This document shows, one piece after another, positions 30,216 to 39,241 of a DNA stretch of 64,000 bases. The position numbers and the translations under genes were made by a program. The notes under the pieces were generated by a model, which worked only from the letters and a program-made list of their open reading frames with translations, was not told the origin of the DNA and ran no database searches. The DNA comes from Macrothele yani (lineage: Eukaryota; Arthropoda; Arachnida; Araneae; Macrothelidae): positions 23,065,001-23,129,000 of the forward strand of contig CM077011.1 of the NCBI GenBank assembly GCA_039090855.1. The letters are read 5' to 3'. Each line of letters opens with the position of its first letter. Position 1 is the stretch's first letter.

Positions 30216-32589
30216 CTACCCCATATCATCATCATCATCATTGTCAACCATTATCAATCCACTGCTGGACGAAGGTCTCCCAAGTTTCCTCCACAACGGT
30301 CTGTCTTGTGCCAGTCTCCTCCATGTCACCCCTGCATACTTTCGAATTTCATCCACCCATCTCCCATGTGGTCTTCTTCTGGGTCTTTTCCTGTCCCTTG
30401 GAATCCAATCTAAAATTTCGGCTGTCCATCGATGATCTGTCCTTCTGGCAGTATGTCCAGCCCATTGCCATTTCAGGGATTTAACTCTGATCATGATGTC
30501 TTCCACTCTTGTCATTTTTCGGATCCACGAGTTCCTCTTCTTATCTCTCCTGGTTATACCAAGCATGCACCTCTCCATGCTTCTTTGAGTTGTCTGCAGC
30601 CTTTGTATGTCTCTTTTAGTTAAGGTCCACGTCTCCGCACCATACGTAAGCACTGGAAGGATGCATTGATCAAACACTTTTCTTTTAAGACATAATGGCA
30701 TATTGCTCTTGAAAATTATGCTGTTTCTTCCAAAAGCTCTCCAGGCAAGTTTTGTACGCCGATTAATTTCTTCATCAATGCGACCCTCACTTGATATCTG
30801 CTGTCCAAGATAAACATACGTATCTGTTATCTCCAGCTTTTCTCCATCAATCGATAAATCTTCATTTCTTGTAAAAGCATTGAACATCACTTTTGTCTTC
30901 TGAAAGTTCATTTTTAATCCCACTTCTTTACTCTTGTCAGCAAGTTCCTGGATCATACTCTGCAGCTCTGATGGGGTAGTTGCAAAAATGACTACGTCAT
31001 CAGCAAAACGAAGGTTGGTTAGATAATCTCCATTAATCTTTATCCCCTTGTTTTCCCAGCTCAGTGATTGAAAGACACCCTCCAATGTGGCATTAAAGAG
31101 CTTCGGAGATATGGTGTCACCTTGTCTCACTCCCTTCCCAATTTTTACGTGTGTTGTATTTTCAAACAGCCTAATCTTTGCACTTGCATTTTCATAGATG
31201 TTATTAATAATATTAATGTATGCATCTTCAATACCGCAGGTTTTCAGAGCCATTGTAACTGCTGATGGTTTCACCGAATCAAAGGCTTTTTCATAATCGA
31301 TAAAAGCCATGCACAATGGAAGTTCATATTCCCTCGCTCTTTCAATTAGTTCTCTCAGCACGTGGATATGATCTATTGTGCTGTAGCCACTCCTGAATCC
31401 AGCTTGTTCTCTCGGTTGAGCCATGTCCAGTGTTACCTTCAAGCGGTGTGAAAGAACTTTAGTGAAGATTTTATAAACTACTGATAGGAGGCTGATAGGT
31501 CTGTAGTTTCCGAGATCCTCAATGTCACCTTTCTTATGCAGCAGGATCATTGTAGCGGTGTTCCAATCCTCAGGAATCTTTCCTTCATTAAGGCATCGAG
31601 TGAAAATTTGGGCGAGTACTGTTTCGATTTCTCCACTTGCTTCTTGTATGATGTCTACAGTAATTCCATCTTCTCCTGGAGCTTTTCCTCGCTTCATGTT
31701 CTTGATTGCATGTGCAACTTCTGCTGGAAGGACTGGAGGAACTCTGGTACTGGTATCTTTCATGATGTCTGGAGTGCATATATCATCCCTTTCATATAAT
31801 TTGGAGTAGAAATCTTTCACTCTTGTCAAAATTTCGCCTCTATTTCTTGTTACAGAACCATCTTCTTTTCTCAGTGCCATAATCTGTTTTCTTCCCTTAC
31901 TGAGATGTCCCTTTGCTATCTTTAGGCTTTGGTTGTTTTCAATTGCTTTCCTCACTAGTTCACAGTTGAATTTCCTTACGTCTTCAGTGATACTTTTTCT
32001 TACTGTCTTGCATAGCTCTATATATTCCACTTTGGAAGTCACATCTTCTTTAGTTGTCCTCATCTCTCTTCTTTTTTGCATCAACATTTTGGTTTTTCCT
32101 GATAATTTGTTCACATGCAACTTGTTCTTAGACCCAGCTAATTTTGTTGCTGTTTCCATAAGAGCTTTGGTTACTTTTCTGTTAACTTCAGAGATGTCCA
32201 CTTCTTCCGATGTTAGGCCTTCTAAAGCAGAGAACCTGTTCTTCAGTTCTAACTTGAAGGTATTATGGTGTTTTTTAAGGTTGGTTATGTCAATAGATTT
32301 TGTTTGTCCTATGAGCTTGCCACGTTCAAGTTTAGTGTTGAGGTGCATCTTACATCTCACCAATCTATGGTCACTACCTGTGTTGAACTTGTTTAGCACA
32401 CTGCAGTCTTCTATGACGAATTTTTTGTTACACATAATAAAATCAATTTCACTTGTCGTCCCATTTGGATGTCTCCATGTCCATTTCCTGTGTGGCTTTT
32501 TCTTGAAAAAGGAGTTCAAGATGAAAAACCCTTCTGCCTCTGCAAACTCAACGAGAGTATTTCCACGCTGGTTTCTGTTGCCATGACCG
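30216..32589 (-). CDS. RTE reverse transcriptase with partial endonuclease, long open frame
   Basis: Open on the minus strand for about 790 codons of LINE origin; the frame continues into the (TA)n repeat, giving a YIYIYI run that is not part of the protein. Order: C-terminal end of an APE-type endonuclease (WTWRHPNGTTSEIDFIMCNK, GSDHRLVRCKMHL), a linker rich in Lys and Arg, then reverse transcriptase: NYRPISLLSVVYKIFTKVLS, AFIDYEKAFDSVK (motif A), GVRQGDTISPKLFN, and LRFADDVVIFATT with the FADD catalytic pair encoded near 30993-31010. The tail contains AETWTLTKRDIQRLQTTQ and AEILDWIPRDRKRPRRR. Target-primed reverse transcription is the known role. Most of the endonuclease is missing, so autonomous movement is unlikely. 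No true start codon can be chosen. Confidence 0.85.
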
Positions 32590-32611
32590 AATATATATAT
32601 ATATATATATA
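30227..32611 (-). mobile_element. RTE-type LINE copy 2, best preserved
   Basis: TACCCCATAT at 30217-30226 and 32612-32621 is a 10-bp target duplication bracketing 2,385 bp. The minus-strand 3' end is a (GAT)n-type run (CATCATCATCATCATTGTC on the plus strand at 30227). The 5' end is truncated within the endonuclease domain and abuts (TA)n. Five copies of this LINE are in the window; this one alone keeps a continuous frame from endonuclease remnant to tail. Confidence 0.9.
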
Positions 32612-32615
32612 TACC

Positions 32616-32672
<57 letters not shown>
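32589..32672. repeat. (TA)n microsatellite
   Basis: Two (TA)n runs separated by CCCCATA at 32614-32620. The LINE target duplication lies within it. Confidence 0.95.
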
Positions 32673-32674
<2 letters not shown>

Positions 32675-32723
32675 TGTATTTTTTTTTGTTGTTTTCTGGT
32701 TTTTTGTAACATTTATCAATTAA

Positions 32724-33261
32724 GTCAACGACGTTGGAAAATATCTTTGTACACGATATGTTTTGTAAATATCTTTTCGGAATCGGGAAGAACTTTTCCT
32801 TGTTCTGGCTCATGGACTACTTTAACTGTGACATTACCAAACCGTCGAACTCTTGGCATTGCCACATAAAATTGTCCATGGCTAGCACTGAATTATTTCC
32901 TTTGTTCGGGGATCATATTCTGTGACTCTGTAATATGAACATTTCTCATGCGCTGAGATTCAGCTTCAGTATGTTGCGGCGTCATATTACTTGGACAATC
33001 ACGCAAACGTCAAATATCAGCATTTCTTTCAGCTGCACTGCATTTTTATTTTTTTCTGGCATGTTCGGCATTGCGGCGGTTAACTTCTTGTCTTTCGACT
33101 ACAGTGCGTTGTTGCCGCCTTGCTCGACCGTAATCGGTTTTGCTGAGTTTAGCTTCAATCTCTTCATCTAATGAAAGAGGTAACTTTCTTTTTGACGCGG
33201 CATAGGTGAGGTTTAAAACAACAGTCAAGTTCGCGAAGGACAGTAACGTAAAAATCAGCAA
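32724..33261 (-). pseudogene. Helitron remnant: Rep N-terminal linker joined to Pif1-type helicase C-terminus
   Basis: Minus strand. The upstream part reads DYGRARRQQRTVVERQEVNR and RNAEHARKK, then (over stops) TPQHTEAESQRMRNVHITES, in the style of the Arg/Glu-rich N-terminal repeats of animal Helitron proteins. Directly after this comes HGQFYVAMPRVRRFGNVTVK and HEPEQGKVLPDSEKIFTKHI, ending VYKDIFQRR and a stop at 32724. HGQxYVAxSRVR is the known last motif of Pif1-like helicases. All of the nickase and most helicase motifs between them are missing, so this is an internally deleted, non-autonomous copy with several frame breaks. Helitron ends were not located. Confidence 0.7.
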
Positions 33262-33900
33262 CTGTGTGCCTCCACTTCCATCGCACCCGGAAAAATCAAC
33301 AACTCTAACTTCGAACGAAACAAAAAAAATGTAAACAAAACATTAAACAGGAACAGTTACGGATGACACAGTGGGAACACCGGAATGTAAATGTTCGTCT
33401 TCTTCTGTCAAACAGCGTACGTAGTTTGTTAAAAAGTGATCCACGACGTCGCAAATTTTGCCTTTTATACAGTAAAATTCTGCCTTAGTCCCTGTATTTT
33501 ACTGTAGATCGTATCGCTTTGAAGCTCGGTTACACGTAGTTTAGTTATACTCTTTTTGCGATTATACATTAAAATTGTAACCTCAGATAATCAAAAATAC
33601 ACCCTTCTTTGATTTTTTAATACGTAACCCGGTAGGATCCAACTTTAGGAGAACTGAGACTGCGTTGTTGTGTTCCTTTTTAGTGCAACCAAATATGAAC
33701 CTTGATCCCGTCAGAGAAGGTTATGTTGTTTACTTTCAGTTTGGATGAAAACATTGTGTCGTACTTCATGACTTACAGACATATGCGCTATTTAAAAATT
33801 GATAAATCTATGGGACGTAATTTTGTGGCTCCACTATGTCGCGGCTTACAATAGAATCCTAAATGTGTCATCGATGTTCAACATTCTGGTTTCAAATGAA
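33262..33900. other. Unassigned, possible pogo-type end
   Basis: Read on the minus strand, 33500-33590 gives GAGGTTACAATTTTAATGTA and ACGTGTAACCGAGC, weakly like the pogo-type sequence at 29930. The rest is unrecognised. Confidence 0.3.
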
Positions 33901-33907
33901 TACACTC

Positions 33908-34105
33908 AGTATTCCCAGGAGTCATGAGTTCTATACTGAATCACTTATTCTCAGGAGTCATGAGTGAAGCTCAGTATTCTCAGGAGTCATGTTCCATACT
34001 GAAACACTTATTCTCAATAGTCATACTGAAGCTCAGTAATCTCAGGAGTCATGAGTTCCATACTGAAGCACTGTTAATTCATGAGTTCTTTACTGAAGCA
34101 CTGAT
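33908..34105. repeat. Degenerate ~57-bp tandem repeat
   Basis: Alternating TCAGGAGTCATGAGTTC, CATACTGAA(G/A)CAC and GAAGCTCAGTA(T/A)TCTCAG blocks recur three to four times. Confidence 0.75.
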
Positions 34106-34231
34106 CTCAGATTCTTAGTTATGAAGTTTCAGCTTAATCTAGAATCAGGACTTCTACCGGCAGATAAAGTCGTCAAAAGAGAAGTTTGATTTTCATAAGC
34201 TTCAGGAGTTTTGCAGTGCGATAAATCTGTA

Positions 34232-34925
34232 CATATAAAACTGAAAGCCCTCGCTGACTCACTCACTGACTCATCACCGAATATCAGAAACTACTGAACT
34301 TAGAACTTTCATATTTGACAAGAATGTTCCTTTTTCAACACAGAGGTGCACTAAGAAAGGATTTTTTTCCTACCATAACTTTAAGTGGGTCGAAATGAGT
34401 TTTTTAAATATTCCAGCTTTGATAACGCTAGGGCATTTTGCAATGATCGAGCTATTGTTGCCCAGCAACTGAAGCCCCGCCCTAACTTTTGAATGACTTG
34501 AGCTGATCTGCTCAGTATATATTTTGTTCTAAATTTATTTGTTCTGAATTTATTTAACAAAAAACTTGAAAATCACGTAAAACGCGCTACATCATAATAT
34601 GCTTTGCATTTAAACATTTATTATCGTTTGGCATATCGAATATCAAGGTTTTTTTTATTTGTTCTAAATTTATTTAACAAAAAAGAATCTTTTAAAAAGT
34701 ATCACGTAAAAAGCGCTACATTATGATATGCTTTGCATTTAAACATTTATATTATCGTTTGACATATCGAATGTCAAGGTTTTTGCAGTCAAAATCAAAT
34801 TACCAACATTCGTTTTCAGCGAAACAACGGTGACGTCATATAACTGTTGTTTTTGTTTTGAGTCAAAATCAATTATCAACATTCGTTTTCACCAAAGCAA
34901 CGGTGACGTCATATAAGTGTTAAGG
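34232..34925 (+). repeat. Repeat region with two local duplications
   Basis: It opens with TATAAAACTGAAAGCCCTCG and CTGACTCACTCACTGACTCA, a start seen in dispersed animal repeats. A 140-bp segment starting TTTGTTCTAAATTTATTTAA is duplicated (about 34522 and 34661), with GATATGCTTTGCATTTAAAC and TATTATCGTTTG in each. A 73-bp unit holding CAACATTCGTTTTCA and GGTGACGTCATATAA is duplicated (TGACGTCA at 34831 and 34904). No coding content. Confidence 0.7.
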
Positions 34926-35273
34926 TGAGTGCAATAAATATAAATATGCGGGTAGATTTTCATAGTAATTAAAATTTAAAAATAAAAAAAATGTTTTCCC
35001 CTTGAGATATTAGCGATGGCAACACAATTTTGCTCACGCTTCAAAAACATCTGACTTGCTAGCTTTTAAGTGTACAGTTTCGAACGAAATTGTTTACGAA
35101 ACTGTTTATAAGCAAGGTTCTTTTTACATTTATGCCGAAAGTAACAACGTATTTTGTTCTGTTTTCTATTATATTTATGTTCTGTTGTCTGTTAATATTT
35201 TAACGATGAAAGTAAAAAGTAACGACGTATTTTGATTTGTTTCGTGTAGACTTGAAGTTTTAAATTTAGAGTT

Positions 35274-35627
35274 ATGAACGAAAATGGTTATGTGTCGTCT
35301 GGCAGAATAAGTCAGGCAGATATGTGTTTCCCAAAAGAGCGAAGAAATATGCAGTGTATGGCCACTTCAACTGTCGCAATTTGTTATGGTGTAGGCTTAT
35401 CAAAATCTTTCTTTTCAGTGGACCAAATAGATTTTATTTTAAGGAGCGGCGACCAGTTTTACATGCAGTGCAAAACTATTAATCAAGTAAGACATCCTTT
35501 CCTTTCTATTGAAGATATTATTCCTACTGTTAATTTGAACTGTGCAGTGTTACGTATAGAAATTGTGTATCAGTTTTCTGGATTATTTCCTTCAAACAAA
35601 ATCTCTTACAAAAATGCAGTTTGGTAA
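35274..35627 (+). CDS. Hypothetical 117-aa protein, possible cysteine-peptidase fragment
   Basis: ATG start at 35274, stop at 35625-35627. Composition is ordinary globular and not low-complexity, unlike most ORFs here. RRNMQCMATSTVAICYG followed by VDQIDFILRSGDQFYMQCK and HPFLSIEDIIPTV resembles the QC..(N/T), D-(I/L)-D, GD-x-(F/L)Y pattern of viral- or Helitron-associated papain-like/OTU-like peptidases, with Cys as the possible nucleophile. A matching His region is not visible, so it would be an N-terminal piece. The Helitron remnant lies 2 kb away on the other strand. The assignment is tentative; it may be an unrelated transposon ORF. Confidence 0.35.
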   Translation: MNENGYVSSGRISQADMCFPKERRNMQCMATSTVAICYGVGLSKSFFSVDQIDFILRSGDQFYMQCKTINQVRHPFLSIEDIIPTVNLNCAVLRIEIVYQFSGLFPSNKISYKNAVW

Positions 35628-35869
35628 TACTGGCGGATGATTCCAGAACAGCCAACGTATTGTAGAAAGAAACACTAACATAAGTCAATATATTATTTTT
35701 ATATTTTCCATTCGTTCATCGCTATAAAAATGTTTAGTTACAAATGACAACGTTTCGCATCTTATAAGGATGCAGAAAATCATGCTTTAAACATTATATC
35801 TTTTAATACATTTTATTACCAAGGTGATATAATAAAGTTATAGAATAAACCGATCAAGTGTATTATTAG

Positions 35870-36180
35870 CCCAGAAAAAACACAAGTGTTGGGAAACTGC
35901 TGGCCACCAGCTGGTAGTGATGGGTCACAGCTGGCTGAAATCTGCCTCTCACGGTCCGGTAGCGGTCCGTTGGTGGCAGGGCCATCAGTTGGCGAGCCAT
36001 TGATGGCCCTGCAGCATCGCCGTGAATTGTGGGCCACCAAGCAAGTGTCACTAGTGTCCCGTAGCTGGGAACCGATTAAACCCCAACACCAGGTGGAAGC
36101 AACGAGACTGCGCATATGCGCAGAAGCAATGCGTGCTGTGTCTCCCGTGGTACCAGTTAGTTGAGGACGACGCTATCGCC
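35870..36180 (+). other. GC-rich patch with a 16-bp palindrome
   Basis: This stretch is clearly GC-richer than its neighbours and holds the perfect palindrome CTGCGCATATGCGCAG (36108-36123). A 92-codon ORF (35886-36164) and antisense ORFs are open through it, which high GC alone could explain. It might be a promoter/first-exon remnant or a captured repeat. No domain was recognised. Confidence 0.35.
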
Positions 36181-36398
36181 ATCGTGTTATTTTAGTGGTT
36201 GTTAAGAAAAAAGGCATATGTAGAGAGGCTAATTAATTTCCTAATGAAATGCCAAGTCGACGAAGATATCAGATTAAGCCATGAAATACTAGATTATAGC
36301 CGTGAAATACATCCACCCCATTCCCATGAATAACAAGAAATAATTTGAAACCGCTTGGAACAACAGACCTGGGAAAGCATTTAAAAAACGTTTGTTGC

Positions 36399-36429
<31 letters not shown>

Positions 36430-36698
36430 AATACGCGTACAAAATTTATCAATTATTTTAAAGAAGAAAAAAAAAGCAACGCTATGTGGATATAATGCAC
36501 TCATCCATGATGGATTGAACGCACAAGACTGGAGGAATTCGCTTTTAAAAATAACGAGAAGTAAAATAAAACATCTTTCCTCTTTAAAACAAATGTAGCT
36601 TCGGACATCGGAAAGGAAAGATACAAGTTAAAAATGTAACAAAATGTGACGTAAACGGGTAAATATATTAATTCAACAATCGCCTTTCAAGACGACGA
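36181..36698. other. Nothing recognised
   Basis: An A(26)-type run lies at 36399-36425, possibly the tail of a lost retroposed sequence; no body is recognisable in front of it. Confidence 0.4.
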
Positions 36699-36936
36699 GG
36701 GCCGCCCCGGTGGCGCAGTGGTCTAAGGCGCTGGCCTCTGATCATTCGTCCGTAAGGGGTCCGGGTTCGAATCCCGGCTAGGCATGGATGTTGTGTTTGT
36801 CTTACGGCACTGGCTCTCTCCCTTCCCTGGAACCAGTGACCCTAAATTAGGGACGGGCGACTGCTTATAGCCCATTGAGTTGCTCACGGTGGTCGTTAAA
36901 CCTCCAATCAAAAAAAAAAAAAAAAAAAAAAAAAAA
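36699..36936 (+). mobile_element. tRNA-derived SINE, copy 5 (closest to consensus)
   Basis: GGGCCGCCCCGGTGGCGCAG, GGTCTAAGGCGCTGGCCTC, the B-box GGTTCGAATCCCGG, full family body and A(28) tail. AGACGACGA flanks both sides (36690-36698 and 36937-36945). The long pure A-tail and the intact A and B boxes suggest it is the youngest copy. Confidence 0.95.
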
Positions 36937-36945
36937 AGACGACGA

Positions 36946-37492
36946 GGATAGCACAAAACTTTGGAAAGCTCCTTTAAGTTGGTACACTCCTTGCAAATGA
37001 GTGAAGTTCCCTTAAGGTAAAAAATAAAAAACAACTATCGTTACGTTGCAAAAATAAATTTATGAGTTATATGAAACTGACATTTATGTAAAATACCTCC
37101 CAATATTGTAAAATTAAAGACAGAACCATTCGATTACACATTCCGCAGGAAAGAGACGACTTCAAGCACTGCCTCGTGCGTTGCAAATCAGTCCCGTCGG
37201 TAGAGAGCGCACCTCCCACGCTTTCAGCCCTGGTTCGTGTCCACATAGATCCAAACGGGCGGTTTTTCCGCTCTGTGGAGAAAATTTCTCCAGCGCAGTG
37301 CTGTAATTCAGTAGTTTCGTAAGGGGGCGGAAAGAAAAGTTGTAGATTCGGGAAACTGCGGCTACCCTTGATTTTTATTTTTTCTATGGTACAAATTATA
37401 TTATGGTATGATATGAACTTTTGTATTATAGAAATATTTTTAACATCATCACGTTCAAGCTAGTTACACTATAACTTGTAACACTCTTTTTT
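36946..37492. other. Mostly unrecognised
   Basis: GTCGGTAGAGAGCGCACC at 37197 and CCCTGGTTCGTGTCC at 37228 resemble tRNA A- and B-box regions but the fold does not close. The rest has no recognised feature. Confidence 0.35.
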
Positions 37493-37807
37493 AGCACGTC
37501 TTTTGTAAAAAAAGATCGTGCTTACGTTACCGGTTTGTCCGTCCGTCCGCCTGTACCCCCAATATCTCTGAAACTATTAGTCCAATTTGAAAAATTCTTT
37601 TTGCTTTCGGAAGCTTGAAATATGCTAATGATGATCCTTTATTTCGTTTTTTATTTTACGATGTGCAATTTTGCCGCTAGAGGGCGTAAATGCAGATGAT
37701 GTCGAATTCAAAATACGTTTTATTCTAGATATTTGCTTCGAAACATCAGATTGAAAAAATTATTTTATCTTTCGATTCCATTTATGTCGAAAAGTATTTT
37801 AGATATA

Positions 37808-39241
37808 CACTGGCATAAAAAGTGAAAAAAGAACACCAAGAAGGAGACGTCTGATACCAACGAAATTTATGCAGCATAATAACGGAATACATAGGACAAC
37901 ATGATCAAAACATTATGGCAAAATACAGCTGTATTTGCTGGTAAACTGAAAAATTACATTTCCATGTAACAAGGTTTGTACAAGGTTGAACCGCCATGAA
38001 CTGCGTCACACTGCACAATTCTGGCATGGAGTCTGTCGTACAGATGTTGGATGTAAGTTTGGGGTATTGAGTTCCAAGCATCCTCAACTTGGACGCGTAA
38101 ATCGTGGCTGGTCGTGGCTGGTCGTGAAGACCGGATAAGTCGTTGTCCAATAAAATCCCACACGTGCTCAATGGGGGACAAATCCGGTGACCGTGCAGGC
38201 CATGGAAGTTGTCTCACACCCTGAAGTGCATGTTGCGTTGCACGTGCCGTGTGTGGGCGTGCGTTATCTTGCTGGAAAACACCACGATAGACCGACCTTA
38301 CAAATGGCACAACAACGAGATGAATGATGTTGTTGATGTAGGAGGTGCTGTTTAACGTACCCGGTACAAACACTAGTTGTGTACTGGAGTGATAGCTGAT
38401 CGCTCCCCACACCAGGAGATCCCAGGTGTATGCCCTGTGTGTCGCTAGCAAATGCAAGATGGGTGGAGACGCTTCCCTGTGCGTCTGCGAACACGCATAC
38501 AGCCATCGGAGGCTCCCAAGCAGAATCTGCTTTCATCGCTGAACACGACAGATCGCCATTGCGTTCTCCAGTGCAGACGTTGGCGACACCACTACAGCAG
38601 TTCCTGACGGTGGGCTGGAGTCAGAGGTACACATGCCAGAGGCACACGTGCACGTAGTCCTGCATCCAGTAGACGGATGCGGATTGTTCGCACAGTCACC
38701 TCATGTGCCACGGCAGCTGGGATTTGCGTCGCAGTGGATGTTCTGCTTGACAACGCCGCTCTTCTTATGCGTCGATCGGTCCGCTCATCAGTCCGTCTGT
38801 GACTCCCGGTTCCACGTCTTCTCGTGTGGGAATGTTCCTCGGACCATCTACGCCACCATAGTACCACCACCGATACTTCCTGTCCAATTCGCTCCGCAAT
38901 ACGACGATACGACCACCCGGCCTCGCGGAGTCCAACTAGACGACCTCGGTCAAAGTCCGATAACTGCTGAAATCGTACACGTCTTCCATGTCCAAGCATT
39001 GCAGCTTGTTCAGGATCTTCACACGTGTCCGTACGCCGACGACTGATTACATTCACTTCGCCGTACCCTTAAATACTACCGACGATAATTTGCATATTAT
39101 GCCGTGCTGTGGCATAAGCGCTCACCGGTTGGACCCGAAATTAACATCACACCTACGTAAACATGACCCCATTAACATATGTAAATTTCATGATCGTCCG
39201 CCAATTCCTTCTTGGTGTTCTGTTTTCACTTTCCGCCAGTG
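37808..39241 (-). mobile_element. Tc1-like transposon F
   Basis: Terminal repeats CACTGGCATAAAAAGTGAAA (37808) and, inverted, CACTGGCGGAAAGTGAAAAC (ending 39241), each followed by GAACACCAAGAAGG; 1,434 bp. TA at 37806-37807 and 39242-39243. Copy 1 of the host repeat keeps the uninterrupted sequence TTTTAGATATAGTTAC (about 9221-9236), so the empty site is known. The coding region is related to element H. Confidence 0.95.
37954..38999 (-). pseudogene. Tc1-like transposase of element F
   Basis: Start at MLGHGRRVRFQQLSDFDRGR (38999); two in-frame Met codons lie upstream (39056) but the family usually begins near LTDFERGR. HTH segments: DRGRLVGLREAGWSYRRIAE. A TAG follows QELL at 38592. Then VVFSDESRFCLGASDGCMRV (first Asp), a second stop after HPSCIC, and a frameshift into VWGAISYHSSTQLVFVPGTL, FQQDNARPHTARATQH (second Asp), SPDLSPIEHVWDFIG (Glu). 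The frame is then open to the natural stop at 37954. The triad is intact with three lesions. Confidence 0.88.

Noticed and set aside
31933..32586. A 217-codon plus-strand ORF opposite the LINE
   Set aside because: Antisense to the LINE open frame, hydrophobic composition due to reverse reading of Lys/Glu codons, no domain.
30216..32813. Treating the complete 865-codon ORF, including its N-terminal YIYIYI run, as one protein
   Set aside because: The first ~75 codons are translation of (TA)n and of the Helitron-flank sequence beyond the LINE target duplication, so they do not belong to the LINE protein.
36392..36598. An ORF starting with a poly-Lys run
   Set aside because: The Lys run is only the A(26) tract; no further coding support.
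37180..37290. A tRNA gene
   Set aside because: A-box-like and B-box-like sequences occur but the acceptor and anticodon arms do not pair.
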